Assembly: GCA_937139475.1 (NCBI GenBank)
Contig: CAKZQF010000042.1
Coordinates: forward strand, 1 to 64,000
Length of the DNA stretch: 64,000 bases
Origin: an uncultured Gammaproteobacteria bacterium
Lineage (GTDB): Bacteria > Pseudomonadota > Gammaproteobacteria > Enterobacterales > Psychrobiaceae
Direction: 5' to 3'
Shown: piece by piece, positions 26,690-34,972 of the stretch
Layout of the letters: each line of letters begins with the position of its first letter
Numbering within the stretch: the first letter of the stretch is position 1
Notes under the pieces: generated by a model
Databases searched by the model: none
What the model saw: the letters and a program-made list of their open reading frames with translations, nothing else
Told to the model about the DNA's origin: nothing
Program-made: the position numbers and the translations under genes

Positions 26690-26723
26690 ATATTATCAAT
26701 TTGTATCGTTTTGTATCAACTTA
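26690..26723 (-). promoter_or_regulatory. Promoter with three 10-bp repeats upstream of mipA
   Basis: On the plus strand TATCAATTTG (26694-26703), TATCGTTTTG (26704-26713) and TATCAACTTA (26714-26723) follow one another without gaps. On the minus strand they run into TAATAT, a good -10 element, so the repeats cover the -35 position. Tandem 10-bp repeats replacing a -35 element are typical of OmpR/PhoB-class activation. Confidence 0.6.
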
Positions 26724-26870
26724 AAGAAACAAGTTTAAAATTAGGCATGTAGTAGTAAATCACAATGAGAACTTACAGATAAATTACTCGAAGCGACATC
26801 GTCCTATGGCAACTATTGTGGGGTAGACAAGGTGGCTTGTTTTGGTGCGGCTTGTTTGGTTTCTCCGGTG

Positions 26871-27749
26871 TTAATCAAGAAGAGATTTCATCTGATTGAA
26901 TAGCCAAGCTAAGGCTGGACCGTAGGCGTGCTTTTTACTTGTGATTAAATCAACTGGCGGTGACCATTCCTTATGATCAAATGTCACGGGAATGGTATGT
27001 AATTGACTCACAGGTAGCTGTTTTTTTAAATAATGGGAGGGTAGGTAGGCCCAACCAAGTGATTGTTTAACCATCGCCAGGACACTTTCAAAATTATTAC
27101 TCCACCATATCTCCGGTGATACCTCAGGAAATTGTTCTGGCATACTGCCGGATTCGCCACGTTGCATAATTTGTCGGTGTTGTATCAAGTCGCTTAATGC
27201 GACGCTCTTACGCTGACACAGGGCGTGCTCTAAGCTACATACCGGAGTAAAGGGCAGGTGGCCAATAAAACAAAAATCGACATCAGGACTAAAGACTGTA
27301 TCAGAGAACATACAACCCAGATCGGCTTTGCTTGACGAAATAAAGTTAATCACATCAGCACTGTCTACTGTCATTAACTCGATTGACGTTGCAGGGTAAC
27401 AGCTTGAAAATTCTTGCAAAATATCAAAAAGGCGAGGGACTAATAAGGCACTATCGACTGCAATAGTAAGTGAAACTTCTTCGTTACGGCTCATTGCATC
27501 TGCAGCCATACTTAGCTCAGCACTTTGCTGAATCACTGCTTTAGCATGTGCCAATAGTAACTCACCTTGCGGTGTTATTGTGGGCTTTCTTGTTGTGCGG
27601 TCAAACAGCGTTACCCCTAAGTCAATTTCCAGGTTAGAAATTGCCTGGCTTACCGCTGATTGTGCTTTGCCAAGCTTTCTCGCACTACCTGAGAATGAAC
27701 CTGTGCGTGCAGCCTCAACAAACATCCTGAGTTGTTCTATGTTCGACAT
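26871..27749 (-). CDS. LysR-family transcriptional regulator
   Basis: The 292-residue protein has the N-terminal winged helix-turn-helix (about 1-60; SFSGSARKLGKAQSAVSQAISNLE) and the periplasmic-binding-like effector domain (about 88-290). It is divergent from the PACE efflux gene with an 85-bp gap. A perfect inverted repeat at 27750-27770 abuts its start codon, as expected for an autoregulating LysR protein. LysR/PACE pairs of this kind are common, with the regulator inducing efflux in response to the pump substrate. Confidence 0.9.
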   Translation of the reverse strand: MSNIEQLRMFVEAARTGSFSGSARKLGKAQSAVSQAISNLEIDLGVTLFDRTTRKPTITPQGELLLAHAKAVIQQSAELSMAADAMSRNEEVSLTIAVDSALLVPRLFDILQEFSSCYPATSIELMTVDSADVINFISSSKADLGCMFSDTVFSPDVDFCFIGHLPFTPVCSLEHALCQRKSVALSDLIQHRQIMQRGESGSMPEQFPEVSPEIWWSNNFESVLAMVKQSLGWAYLPSHYLKKQLPVSQLHTIPVTFDHKEWSPPVDLITSKKHAYGPALAWLFNQMKSLLD

Positions 27750-27770
27750 ATAACTAAAACCGATAGTTAT
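27750..27770. promoter_or_regulatory. LysR-type operator
   Basis: ATAACTA (27750-27756) and TAGTTAT (27764-27770) form a perfect inverted repeat with a 7-bp spacer, between the divergent LysR and PACE genes. It adjoins the lysR start codon. Confidence 0.55.
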
Positions 27771-27834
27771 TAACTTTATCTTATCTGGTAATGGAATATT
27801 ATAGCACCACTTAATAAATCGGAGTTAGCGTTAA

Positions 27835-28263
27835 ATGTTCACCAAAGAAAGAGTAATACACACTTTACTATTTGAGGCTTTTGCCTTGGTGGCTATGGTT
27901 ATTATTGGCATGCTAGTTATGCAGGAAAATGTGGCTACCCTGAGCGGTTTGGCTATTGTGTTATCCCTTATCGCCATGGCATGGAATTATTTCTACAATG
28001 TCGTGTTTGATAAGATATTTGGCGCAGAACGCATCGCAAGAACATTGGTCACTAGAATATGGCATGGTCTGGGCTTTGAGGGAGGCTTGGTTATTTTTAC
28101 ACTGCCTTTAATGATGTGGTGGCTAGACTTGGATTTCTTGTCTGCGTTGCTTTTAGATTTAGGCGCGGTGGTTTTCTTTCTCGTCTACGCGATTGTTTTT
28201 AATTGGCTATACGATATTATCCGCCATCACTTTTTTAATGCTGGTGCACCGTTAATAGACTAG
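27835..28263 (+). CDS. PACE-family efflux transporter (AceI-like)
   Basis: A 142-residue inner-membrane protein with four helices arranged as two bacterial-transmembrane-pair repeats. The first helix carries LLFEAFALV, with the conserved Glu needed for proton coupling in AceI; NYFYNVVFDKIFG and NWLYDIIRHHFF are family motifs after helices 2 and 4. Characterised members export chlorhexidine and short-chain diamines. It is the only gene in its unit and is likely controlled by the divergent LysR protein. Confidence 0.88.
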   Translation: MFTKERVIHTLLFEAFALVAMVIIGMLVMQENVATLSGLAIVLSLIAMAWNYFYNVVFDKIFGAERIARTLVTRIWHGLGFEGGLVIFTLPLMMWWLDLDFLSALLLDLGAVVFFLVYAIVFNWLYDIIRHHFFNAGAPLID

Positions 28264-28322
28264 CGGTAACTGTACGGGCCTAAAGCAGGGACCCTGTTTG
28301 CTCGGTTTTGTAAGTATTTAAC

Positions 28323-28634
28323 CTAAAAAGGAAATAGACAAAACCCTAAAAAACGTAATATATCGAGCTTGAATAAGCATCTAATACCTAAAAGTATAAA
28401 TACACTAAGAATAGGAGTGAAAAAATAAAATATATCGGAGTAAATAAAGTTGCTTCTTTCATTTCTAATTAGCCACAAGTACACCCCTTTTGCAGAAAGT
28501 GCCAATATAAAGAGGAAATAGCCTGCAAAGTAGATAAAAAACAAAATAGGCTCTTTATCACCATCTGCATTCTCGATAAACACCAATAACAGCAATAATA
28601 TTAGTAACGAAAACATTGAAATATTTTTAACCAT
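28323..28634 (-). CDS. Small hydrophobic membrane protein, unknown function
   Basis: A 103-residue protein with three predicted transmembrane helices (about 5-24, 33-53 and 70-92). It is more AT-rich than its neighbours and resembles no family I know. ATG 28634 is used because GTGAGG lies just upstream; the longer frame from GTG 28646 is less likely. The low GC and isolated position suggest a recent acquisition or an orphan gene. Confidence 0.5.
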   Translation of the reverse strand: MVKNISMFSLLILLLLLVFIENADGDKEPILFFIYFAGYFLFILALSAKGVYLWLIRNERSNFIYSDIFYFFTPILSVFILLGIRCLFKLDILRFLGFCLFPF

Positions 28635-28837
28635 AACTAACCTCACTGCCTAGTAGCTTGTCTCTGACACAATATAGTTAAAACTGAAATTATCGGACTA
28701 TTAATTGTGCTCTATTTGGGTTATACCAAGGGAGGTGGCTGCGTACTTTAGTTCAACATAATTACTTGAAAATTAATGTTAATTTATTTTGAGTATAGTA
28801 GTGTTTTTAACTGGAACTATTAAAGAATTCATAGATA

Positions 28838-28872
28838 AAAAGCCCCCACTAACTCAGTTGGTAGGGGCTTTA
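28838..28872 (-). terminator. Rho-independent terminator of acnB
   Basis: On the minus strand AAAGCCCCTAC pairs with GTTAGTGGGGGCTTT, followed by TTTTAT. It lies about 120 nt after the acnB stop codon. Confidence 0.8.
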
Positions 28873-28992
28873 TGTTCAGGACGAACGGTATGCCGCGATG
28901 CCATGGCAGGAAATTTGTTCCTGACGTTTCCCAAGTACCCACATCTATGTGGGCAATGGCAAGGAGCGGCCGTATAATTACTTAACTAGCGA
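28873..28992 (-). other. Structured 3' untranslated region of acnB
   Basis: Between the acnB stop and its terminator are two further hairpins: CAGGAA with TTCCTG (28907-28912 and 28918-28923) and CCCACA with TGTGGG (28938-28943 and 28948-28953). No credible coding sequence is present; an open frame on the plus strand has no homology that I recognise. In E. coli the iron-free AcnB protein binds its own 3' UTR, so a structured 3' UTR here may be functional. Confidence 0.4.
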
Positions 28993-31587
28993 TTAAGCTG
29001 GCTGTTGAATAATCACGTTGTCTGCTTTCTTTGTGTACTCTTCTAATTGGTCGAAGTTCAAGTAACGGTATGTATCAGCAGCTGTTGTGTTTAGCTGTGC
29101 TGCATATTCCATGTACTCTTCAACAGTCGGTAGTTTACCTAAGATTGAAGCTACCCCGGCAAGCTCTGCAGAAGATAGGTATACATTCGCGCCAGTGCCT
29201 AGACGGTTAGGGAAGTTACGAGTCGATGTTGAAACAACAGTCGTCTTGTCACCAACACGTGCTTGGTTACCCATACATAGAGAACAACCTGGTGCCTCTA
29301 CGCGAGCGCCTGCTTTGCCGTAGATATTGTAGTAACCTTCAGCTGTTAGCTGAGCCGCATCCATCTTCGTTGGTGGTGTTACCCATAAACGTGTTGGCAG
29401 TGTGCCGCCGTAGTTTTCAAGTAGTTTACCAGCAGCGCGGAAGTGGCCGATGTTAGTCATACAAGAACCGATGAATACTTCATCAATTTGAGTACCAGAT
29501 AGTTTAGATAGCACTTCAACATCATCTGGGTCATTTGGACAAGCCAGAATTGGCTCTTTAACATCCGCTAAATCGATTTCGATAACTTCTGCGTATTGTG
29601 CGTCGCTATCTGCTTCCATTAGCTCTGGGTTAGCTATCCACTCTTGCATTGCAGTGATACGACGTTCGATAGTACGTACATCACCGTAACCTTCAGAAAT
29701 CATCCACTTAAGCATAACGATGTTAGACTCTAAGTATTCGATGATTGGCTCTTGGTCTAGCTTGATTGTACAACCAGCAGCGCTACGCTCAGCAGAAGCA
29801 TCAGTAAGTTCGAACGCTTGCTCAACTTTAAGTTGGCTTAACCCTTCAATTTCTAATACACGGCCAGAGAATGCATTGATTTTACCCGCTTTCTCAACAG
29901 TTAATAGACCTTGCTTGATGGCGTAATAAGGGATAGCGTTTACTAGGTCACGTAGTGTGATACCCGGTTGCAATTCACCTTTAAAGCGAACAAGAACCGA
30001 TTCTGGCATATCAAGTGGCATAACACCTGTTGCAGCAGCAAATGCTACTAGACCAGAACCTGCTGGGAATGAAATACCTAGTGGGAAACGCGTATGAGAG
30101 TCACCACCAGTACCAACAGTATCAGGTAGTAGCATACGGTTTAGCCATGAATGAATTACACCATCGTTTGGACGAAGTGAAACACCGCCACGGTTCATCA
30201 TAAAATCAGGTAGTGTGTGATGCGTGTTTACATCAACTGGCTTAGGGTAAGCTGATGTATGACAGAAAGATTGCATGGTTAGGTCTGCAGAGAAACCAAG
30301 ACATGCTAGATCTTTTAGCTCATCACGAGTCATAGGGCCAGTCGTATCTTGAGAACCTACTGTAGTCATTTTAGGCTCACAGTATTGTCCAGGACGAACG
30401 CCAGCTACGCCAGAAGCTTTACCAACCATCTTCTGTGCTAGTGTGTAACCTTTGCCAGTGTCAGCAACATCAACTGGTTTAGCGAATAAATCGGTTTCGC
30501 TTAGGCCTAATGCTTCACGAGCACGGCCAGTTAAGCCACGGCCAATGATTAGTGGAATACGACCGCCAGCACGAACTTCATCTAGCAATACCGGGCTAAG
30601 CTCGAAAGTAGAGATAACTTCATCACCTTTCTTCACTACGCCTTCGTATGGGTAAATGTCAATCACATCGCCCATATTCATTTTTTGAACATCTAGTTCA
30701 ATCGGTAATGCACCTGAATCTTCCATTGTATTATAGAAGATCGGCGCGATTTTACCGCCTAAACAAACACCGCCAGTACGCTTGTTAGGGACGAATGGGA
30801 TATCATCACCCATGAACCATAATACTGAGTTAGTTGCAGATTTACGTGAAGAGCCCGTACCAACAACATCACCGACGTAAGCTAGTGGGATGCCATCTTC
30901 TTGTAAAGCTTCGATTTGCGTGATTGGGCCAACAGTGCCGTCTTCATCTGGTGTAATGCCGTCACGCTCAATTTTAAGCATCGCTTTAGCGTGAACAGGA
31001 ATATCTGGGCGAGACCATGCATCTGGTGCTGGCGATAAGTCATCGGTGTTTGTTTCACCAGTGACTTTAAAGACTTTAACGGTGATTTTTTCACTGACTT
31101 TATCGCGTGAAGTAAACCATTGCGCGTCAGCCCATGATTGCATAACATCTTTCGCTGCTGCATTACCGCCATCAGCTTTTTCTTTGACGTCATAAAATGC
31201 ATCAAACATTAATAGCGTTTTCTTTAGGCCTTCACCAGCAGTTGGTGCAAGCTCTGTATCTAAAAGGTCGATCATCGGCTGGATGTTGTAGCCGCCTAAC
31301 ATGGTGCCAAGTAGCTCGGTTGCGCGTTCATTTGATAAAATTGGTGAGCTTGCTTCGCCTTTGGCGATCGCGGCTAAAAAGCCCGCTTTAACGTATGCTG
31401 CCTCGTCAACGCCCGGTGGAACTCGGTTAGTTAACAGGTCTAAAATGAATTCCTCTTCGCCAGCTGGTGGGTTTTTAATGAGTTCTACTAACTCAGCAAC
31501 TTGTGCTGCGCCTAATGGCTTGGGTACAACGCCTTCTGCGGCGCGCTCTTCTATATGTTTACGATAGTCCTGAAGCACGGTGTTCAC
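28993..31587 (-). CDS. acnB: Aconitate hydratase B
   Basis: AcnB interconverts citrate and isocitrate in the TCA cycle and usually also dehydrates 2-methylisocitrate. The 864-residue length matches the E. coli enzyme. In order are the N-terminal HEAT-like domain (about 1-160), the swivelling domain (about 165-380; [16 protein letters not shown] and [12 protein letters not shown]) and the catalytic domains with [4Fe-4S] ligands in IGSCMTNIG and [11 protein letters not shown]. It is transcribed divergently from a second, longer AcnB paralogue. The two share the same motif set but have diverged widely. Confidence 0.96.
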   Translation of the reverse strand: MNTVLQDYRKHIEERAAEGVVPKPLGAAQVAELVELIKNPPAGEEEFILDLLTNRVPPGVDEAAYVKAGFLAAIAKGEASSPILSNERATELLGTMLGGYNIQPMIDLLDTELAPTAGEGLKKTLLMFDAFYDVKEKADGGNAAAKDVMQSWADAQWFTSRDKVSEKITVKVFKVTGETNTDDLSPAPDAWSRPDIPVHAKAMLKIERDGITPDEDGTVGPITQIEALQEDGIPLAYVGDVVGTGSSRKSATNSVLWFMGDDIPFVPNKRTGGVCLGGKIAPIFYNTMEDSGALPIELDVQKMNMGDVIDIYPYEGVVKKGDEVISTFELSPVLLDEVRAGGRIPLIIGRGLTGRAREALGLSETDLFAKPVDVADTGKGYTLAQKMVGKASGVAGVRPGQYCEPKMTTVGSQDTTGPMTRDELKDLACLGFSADLTMQSFCHTSAYPKPVDVNTHHTLPDFMMNRGGVSLRPNDGVIHSWLNRMLLPDTVGTGGDSHTRFPLGISFPAGSGLVAFAAATGVMPLDMPESVLVRFKGELQPGITLRDLVNAIPYYAIKQGLLTVEKAGKINAFSGRVLEIEGLSQLKVEQAFELTDASAERSAAGCTIKLDQEPIIEYLESNIVMLKWMISEGYGDVRTIERRITAMQEWIANPELMEADSDAQYAEVIEIDLADVKEPILACPNDPDDVEVLSKLSGTQIDEVFIGSCMTNIGHFRAAGKLLENYGGTLPTRLWVTPPTKMDAAQLTAEGYYNIYGKAGARVEAPGCSLCMGNQARVGDKTTVVSTSTRNFPNRLGTGANVYLSSAELAGVASILGKLPTVEEYMEYAAQLNTTAADTYRYLNFDQLEEYTKKADNVIIQQPA

Positions 31588-32059
31588 CTCTATTATGATA
31601 TTTGATAGTTAGGCTTTAACTTATCTGCCTAGCGACCTGTTTAAGGTTGCTATGAATAAAATTAGCTAACTACCTCAGATTAAATATTCAACATTATCTT
31701 ACTCGAATAAGCACAGATTTTTACATAGACCAATGTCCATCTAGTTTATGATTGCCATCATTGAAAGTCATACTTGATTTTAAATCAACAAGTTAGGCTT
31801 TGCATAGTTGCTTTGGCGTACGACTAATTAACTAGGTTGAGTTGTTATATCGATTTCAAATATGACCCTCTATTTATAGTTAGTCAAATGAATATGGCTT
31901 TATGTATAAATGAAATTTCTACCGAGTATAACCTGTATGAATGTCGTTTCTGTATTCAAAGGATTTATAGTAGACGAAAAATCAGGTAAAGTACGCCCTA
32001 AAATTATTCCCAACTAATGACGATGAGCATTAGCAAACGATAGCGAGAGAGTGTGTCCA
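31588..32059. promoter_or_regulatory. Divergent promoter region between the two aconitases
   Basis: The 472-bp gap has no coding sequence. It holds a perfect 15-bp palindrome TTGATTTTAAATCAA at 31774-31788, the direct repeat AGTTAGGCTTT at 31606-31616 and 31791-31801, and a short hairpin AGCGACC/GGTTGCT at 31631-31651 in the acnB leader. The spacing of the palindrome is one base longer than an FNR box. I cannot name the regulator. Confidence 0.4.
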
Positions 32060-34864
32060 ATGAGTCTGTATTTAGAATATTTAGCAGAAATAGAAAGCCG
32101 CAAGAACGAACAAGGTCTTGCGCCAAAGCCAATCGACAGCGCAGAGCTGTTATCTGAAATCATCGCTCAAATCAAAGATACTGATAACGAGCATCGTGAA
32201 GATTCTTTAAATTTTTTCATTTATAACACGCTACCAGGCACAACAAGTGCAGCCGGCGTTAAAGCTGCTTTCTTAAAAGAAATCATCTTAGGTCAAGAAA
32301 CGATTGCTGAAATTTCAGTTGAATTTGCTTTTGAATTGTTATCTCACATGAAAGGTGGTCCTTCGATTGAAGTGCTAATTGATTTAGCCTTAGGCGATGA
32401 TGCATCACTTTCAGCGCCAGCTGCCGATGTACTAAAAACGCAAGTATTCTTATACGATGCTGATACGGCACGCCTTGAAGCCGCTTTTAAAGCTGGCAAC
32501 AGCGTTGCTAAAGATCTTCTAGAAAGCTACGCTAACGCTGAGTTCTTCACTAAACTACCTGATGTTGAAGAGAAAATTGAAGTTGTGACTTATATCGCCG
32601 GTGAGGGTGATATTTCAACTGACTTATTATCTCCAGGTCATCAAGCGCACTCTCGTGCAGACCGTGAATTACACGGTAAATGCATGATAACCCCAGAAGC
32701 TCAAGAAGAGATCAAAGCACTGCAAGCTAAGCACCCTGAAGCTAAAGTTATGTTAATTGCTGAGAAAGGCACCATGGGTGTTGGTTCTTCTCGTATGTCT
32801 GGTGTGAATAACGTAGCACTTTGGGCAGGCAAGCAAGCAAGCCCTTACGTACCATTTATTAACATCGCACCCGTTGTTGCTGGTACTAATGGTATCGCGC
32901 CAATCTTCCTAACAACCGTTGATGTAACTGGTGGTATTGGTCTTGATCTTAAAAACTGGGTTAAGAAAGTCGATGCAAATGGCAACGCCGTAGTAGACGA
33001 AAATGGCGACACGGTGCTAGAAGAAGCTTACTCAGTAGCCACTGGTACTTTGCTAACTATCGATACGAAAGCGAAGAAACTATTTAACGGTGAAGAAGAG
33101 TTAGCTGACATCTCTTCTGCGTTTACACCGCAAAAAATGGAATTCATGAAAGCTGGTGGTTCTTACGCTGTGACTTTCGGTAAGAAGCTACAAACATTTG
33201 CTGCACAAACTCTAGGTGTTGCTGCTCCTGTTGTTTACGCTGCCTCTAAAGAAATCTCAAACGAAGGTCAAGGTCTAACGGCTGTTGAAAAGATCTTCAA
33301 CCGTAACGCGGTAGGTGTTGCTTCGCCAACGCCACTACACACTGGTTCTGACGTTCGTGTTAAAGTGAATATCGTTGGTTCTCAAGATACTACCGGTCCT
33401 ATGACTTGTCAGGAACTGGAAGCAATGGCTGCTTCTACTATCTCTCCAAGTGTTGATGGTGCTTTCCAATCGGGTTGTCACACAGCTTCTGTATGGGACA
33501 ATAAAGCTAAGGCTAACACGCCTAAGCTTATGGCATTCATGAACGCATTCGGCGTAATCACTGCACGTGATCCGAAAGGCGTTTACCACTCAATGACTGA
33601 TGTTATTCATAAAGTGTTGAATGATATTACAGTTGATGATCGCGCAATTATCATTGGTGGTGACTCGCATACTCGTATGTCTAAGGGCGTAGCTTTCGGT
33701 GCCGATTCAGGTACGGTTGCAATCGCGCTGGCTACTGGCGAATGTGCAATGCCAATCCCTGAGTCTGTAAAAGTTACGTTTAAAGGTAACATGAAAGGCC
33801 ACATGGATTTCCGTGATGTAGTACATGCTACTCAAGCACAAATGCTTAAGCAATTTGGCGGCGAAAATGTTTTCCAAGGTCGTATCATTGAAGTACACAT
33901 TGGTACGCTACTAGCTGACCAAGCGTTTACATTCACTGATTGGTCTGCAGAAATGAAAGCGAAAGCGTCAATCTGTATTTCAAACGATGAAACCTTAGTT
34001 AAATCAATTGAACTAGCTAAGAGCCGTATCCAAATCATGATCGACAAGGGTATGGAAAACGAAGCGGGTACACTTAAGGGCTTAATCGCTTTAGCTGACA
34101 AACGTATTGAAGAAGTTAAATCAGGTGAGCAACCTGCATTAGCCCCTGATGACAACGCGAAATACTACGCCGAAGTTCTAATCGATTTAGATACTATCGC
34201 TGAGCCAATGATTGCCGATCCAGATGTAAACAACGAAGACGTATCTAAGCGTTACACGCATGATGTTATTCGCCCTGTTTCATACTACGATGGTAAATCT
34301 GTAGATTTAGGATTTGTCGGTTCTTGTATGGTTCACAAAGGTGACATGCAAATCATTGCACAAATGTTCCGTAATATTGAAAAACAAAATGGTAGCATCT
34401 CGTTCAAAGCGCCATTGGTTGTTGCGCCACCAACATATAACATTGTTGATGAGCTTAAAGCTGAAGGTGACTGGGATATTTTACAAAAGTACTCAGGTTT
34501 CGTATTTGATGATGAGCATCCAAAAGGCGCTGCACGTACTAAGTACGACAACATCCTGTATCTTGAACGCCCTGGTTGTAACTTATGTATGGGTAACCAA
34601 GAGAAAGCTGAACCAGGTGACACGGTGATTGCAACTTCGACACGTTTATTCCAAGGTCGTGTTGTAGCTGACACTGCTGAGAAGAAAGGTGAATCACTAC
34701 TTGGCTCTACACCGTTAGTTGTACTGTCAACGATACTTGGCCGTTTCCCTTCAATCGAAGAGTACAAATCAGCAGTAGAAGGTATTGATCTAACTCGATT
34801 CGCTCCTCCTACCGAAGAGATGACAACTAAGTACACTGCGGCTGTTCCTGTTAAACGTGTATAG
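32060..34864 (+). CDS. Second AcnB-type aconitase (long form)
   Basis: A 934-residue aconitase of the AcnB class with the same domain order as the enzyme at 28993-31587: helical N-terminal domain, swivelling domain (TDLLSPGHQAHSRADRE, GVGSSRMSGVNN) and catalytic domains with the iron-sulphur ligands in VGSCMVHKG and RPGCNLCMGNQ. It is about 70 residues longer, with insertions in the swivelling domain (around DANGNAVVDENGD) and in the catalytic part. It is annotated in related genomes as bifunctional aconitase/2-methylisocitrate dehydratase. ATG 32060 is chosen over GTG 32051. A division of labour with AcnB (2-methylcitrate cycle, or a different iron or oxygen regime) is my inference. Confidence 0.85.
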   Translation: MSLYLEYLAEIESRKNEQGLAPKPIDSAELLSEIIAQIKDTDNEHREDSLNFFIYNTLPGTTSAAGVKAAFLKEIILGQETIAEISVEFAFELLSHMKGGPSIEVLIDLALGDDASLSAPAADVLKTQVFLYDADTARLEAAFKAGNSVAKDLLESYANAEFFTKLPDVEEKIEVVTYIAGEGDISTDLLSPGHQAHSRADRELHGKCMITPEAQEEIKALQAKHPEAKVMLIAEKGTMGVGSSRMSGVNNVALWAGKQASPYVPFINIAPVVAGTNGIAPIFLTTVDVTGGIGLDLKNWVKKVDANGNAVVDENGDTVLEEAYSVATGTLLTIDTKAKKLFNGEEELADISSAFTPQKMEFMKAGGSYAVTFGKKLQTFAAQTLGVAAPVVYAASKEISNEGQGLTAVEKIFNRNAVGVASPTPLHTGSDVRVKVNIVGSQDTTGPMTCQELEAMAASTISPSVDGAFQSGCHTASVWDNKAKANTPKLMAFMNAFGVITARDPKGVYHSMTDVIHKVLNDITVDDRAIIIGGDSHTRMSKGVAFGADSGTVAIALATGECAMPIPESVKVTFKGNMKGHMDFRDVVHATQAQMLKQFGGENVFQGRIIEVHIGTLLADQAFTFTDWSAEMKAKASICISNDETLVKSIELAKSRIQIMIDKGMENEAGTLKGLIALADKRIEEVKSGEQPALAPDDNAKYYAEVLIDLDTIAEPMIADPDVNNEDVSKRYTHDVIRPVSYYDGKSVDLGFVGSCMVHKGDMQIIAQMFRNIEKQNGSISFKAPLVVAPPTYNIVDELKAEGDWDILQKYSGFVFDDEHPKGAARTKYDNILYLERPGCNLCMGNQEKAEPGDTVIATSTRLFQGRVVADTAEKKGESLLGSTPLVVLSTILGRFPSIEEYKSAVEGIDLTRFAPPTEEMTTKYTAAVPVKRV

Positions 34865-34905
34865 TTCGCAATAGAATCTCTACTGTTAGTTGTAGAGTAA
34901 GATAG

Positions 34906-34945
34906 AAAAAGCCCCTAATTATTATCAATAATTGGGGGCTTTTTG
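34906..34945. terminator. Bidirectional Rho-independent terminator
   Basis: AGCCCCTAATTATT pairs with AATAATTGGGGGCT, with A residues before and T residues after the stem, so it can stop transcription from both the long aconitase gene and the convergent M1-fusion gene. Confidence 0.88.
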
Positions 34946-34972
34946 TATTCTACAGCCGAAGAAATACTGCTG

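Noticed and set aside
28789..28977. 62-codon open frame on the plus strand after acnB
   Set aside because: It spans the acnB terminator and two hairpins, starts at a weak site and resembles no protein. It is better explained as 3' UTR.
31774..31788. FNR box between the aconitases
   Set aside because: TTGAT and ATCAA are separated by five bases; FNR needs four. I kept the palindrome as an unassigned site only.
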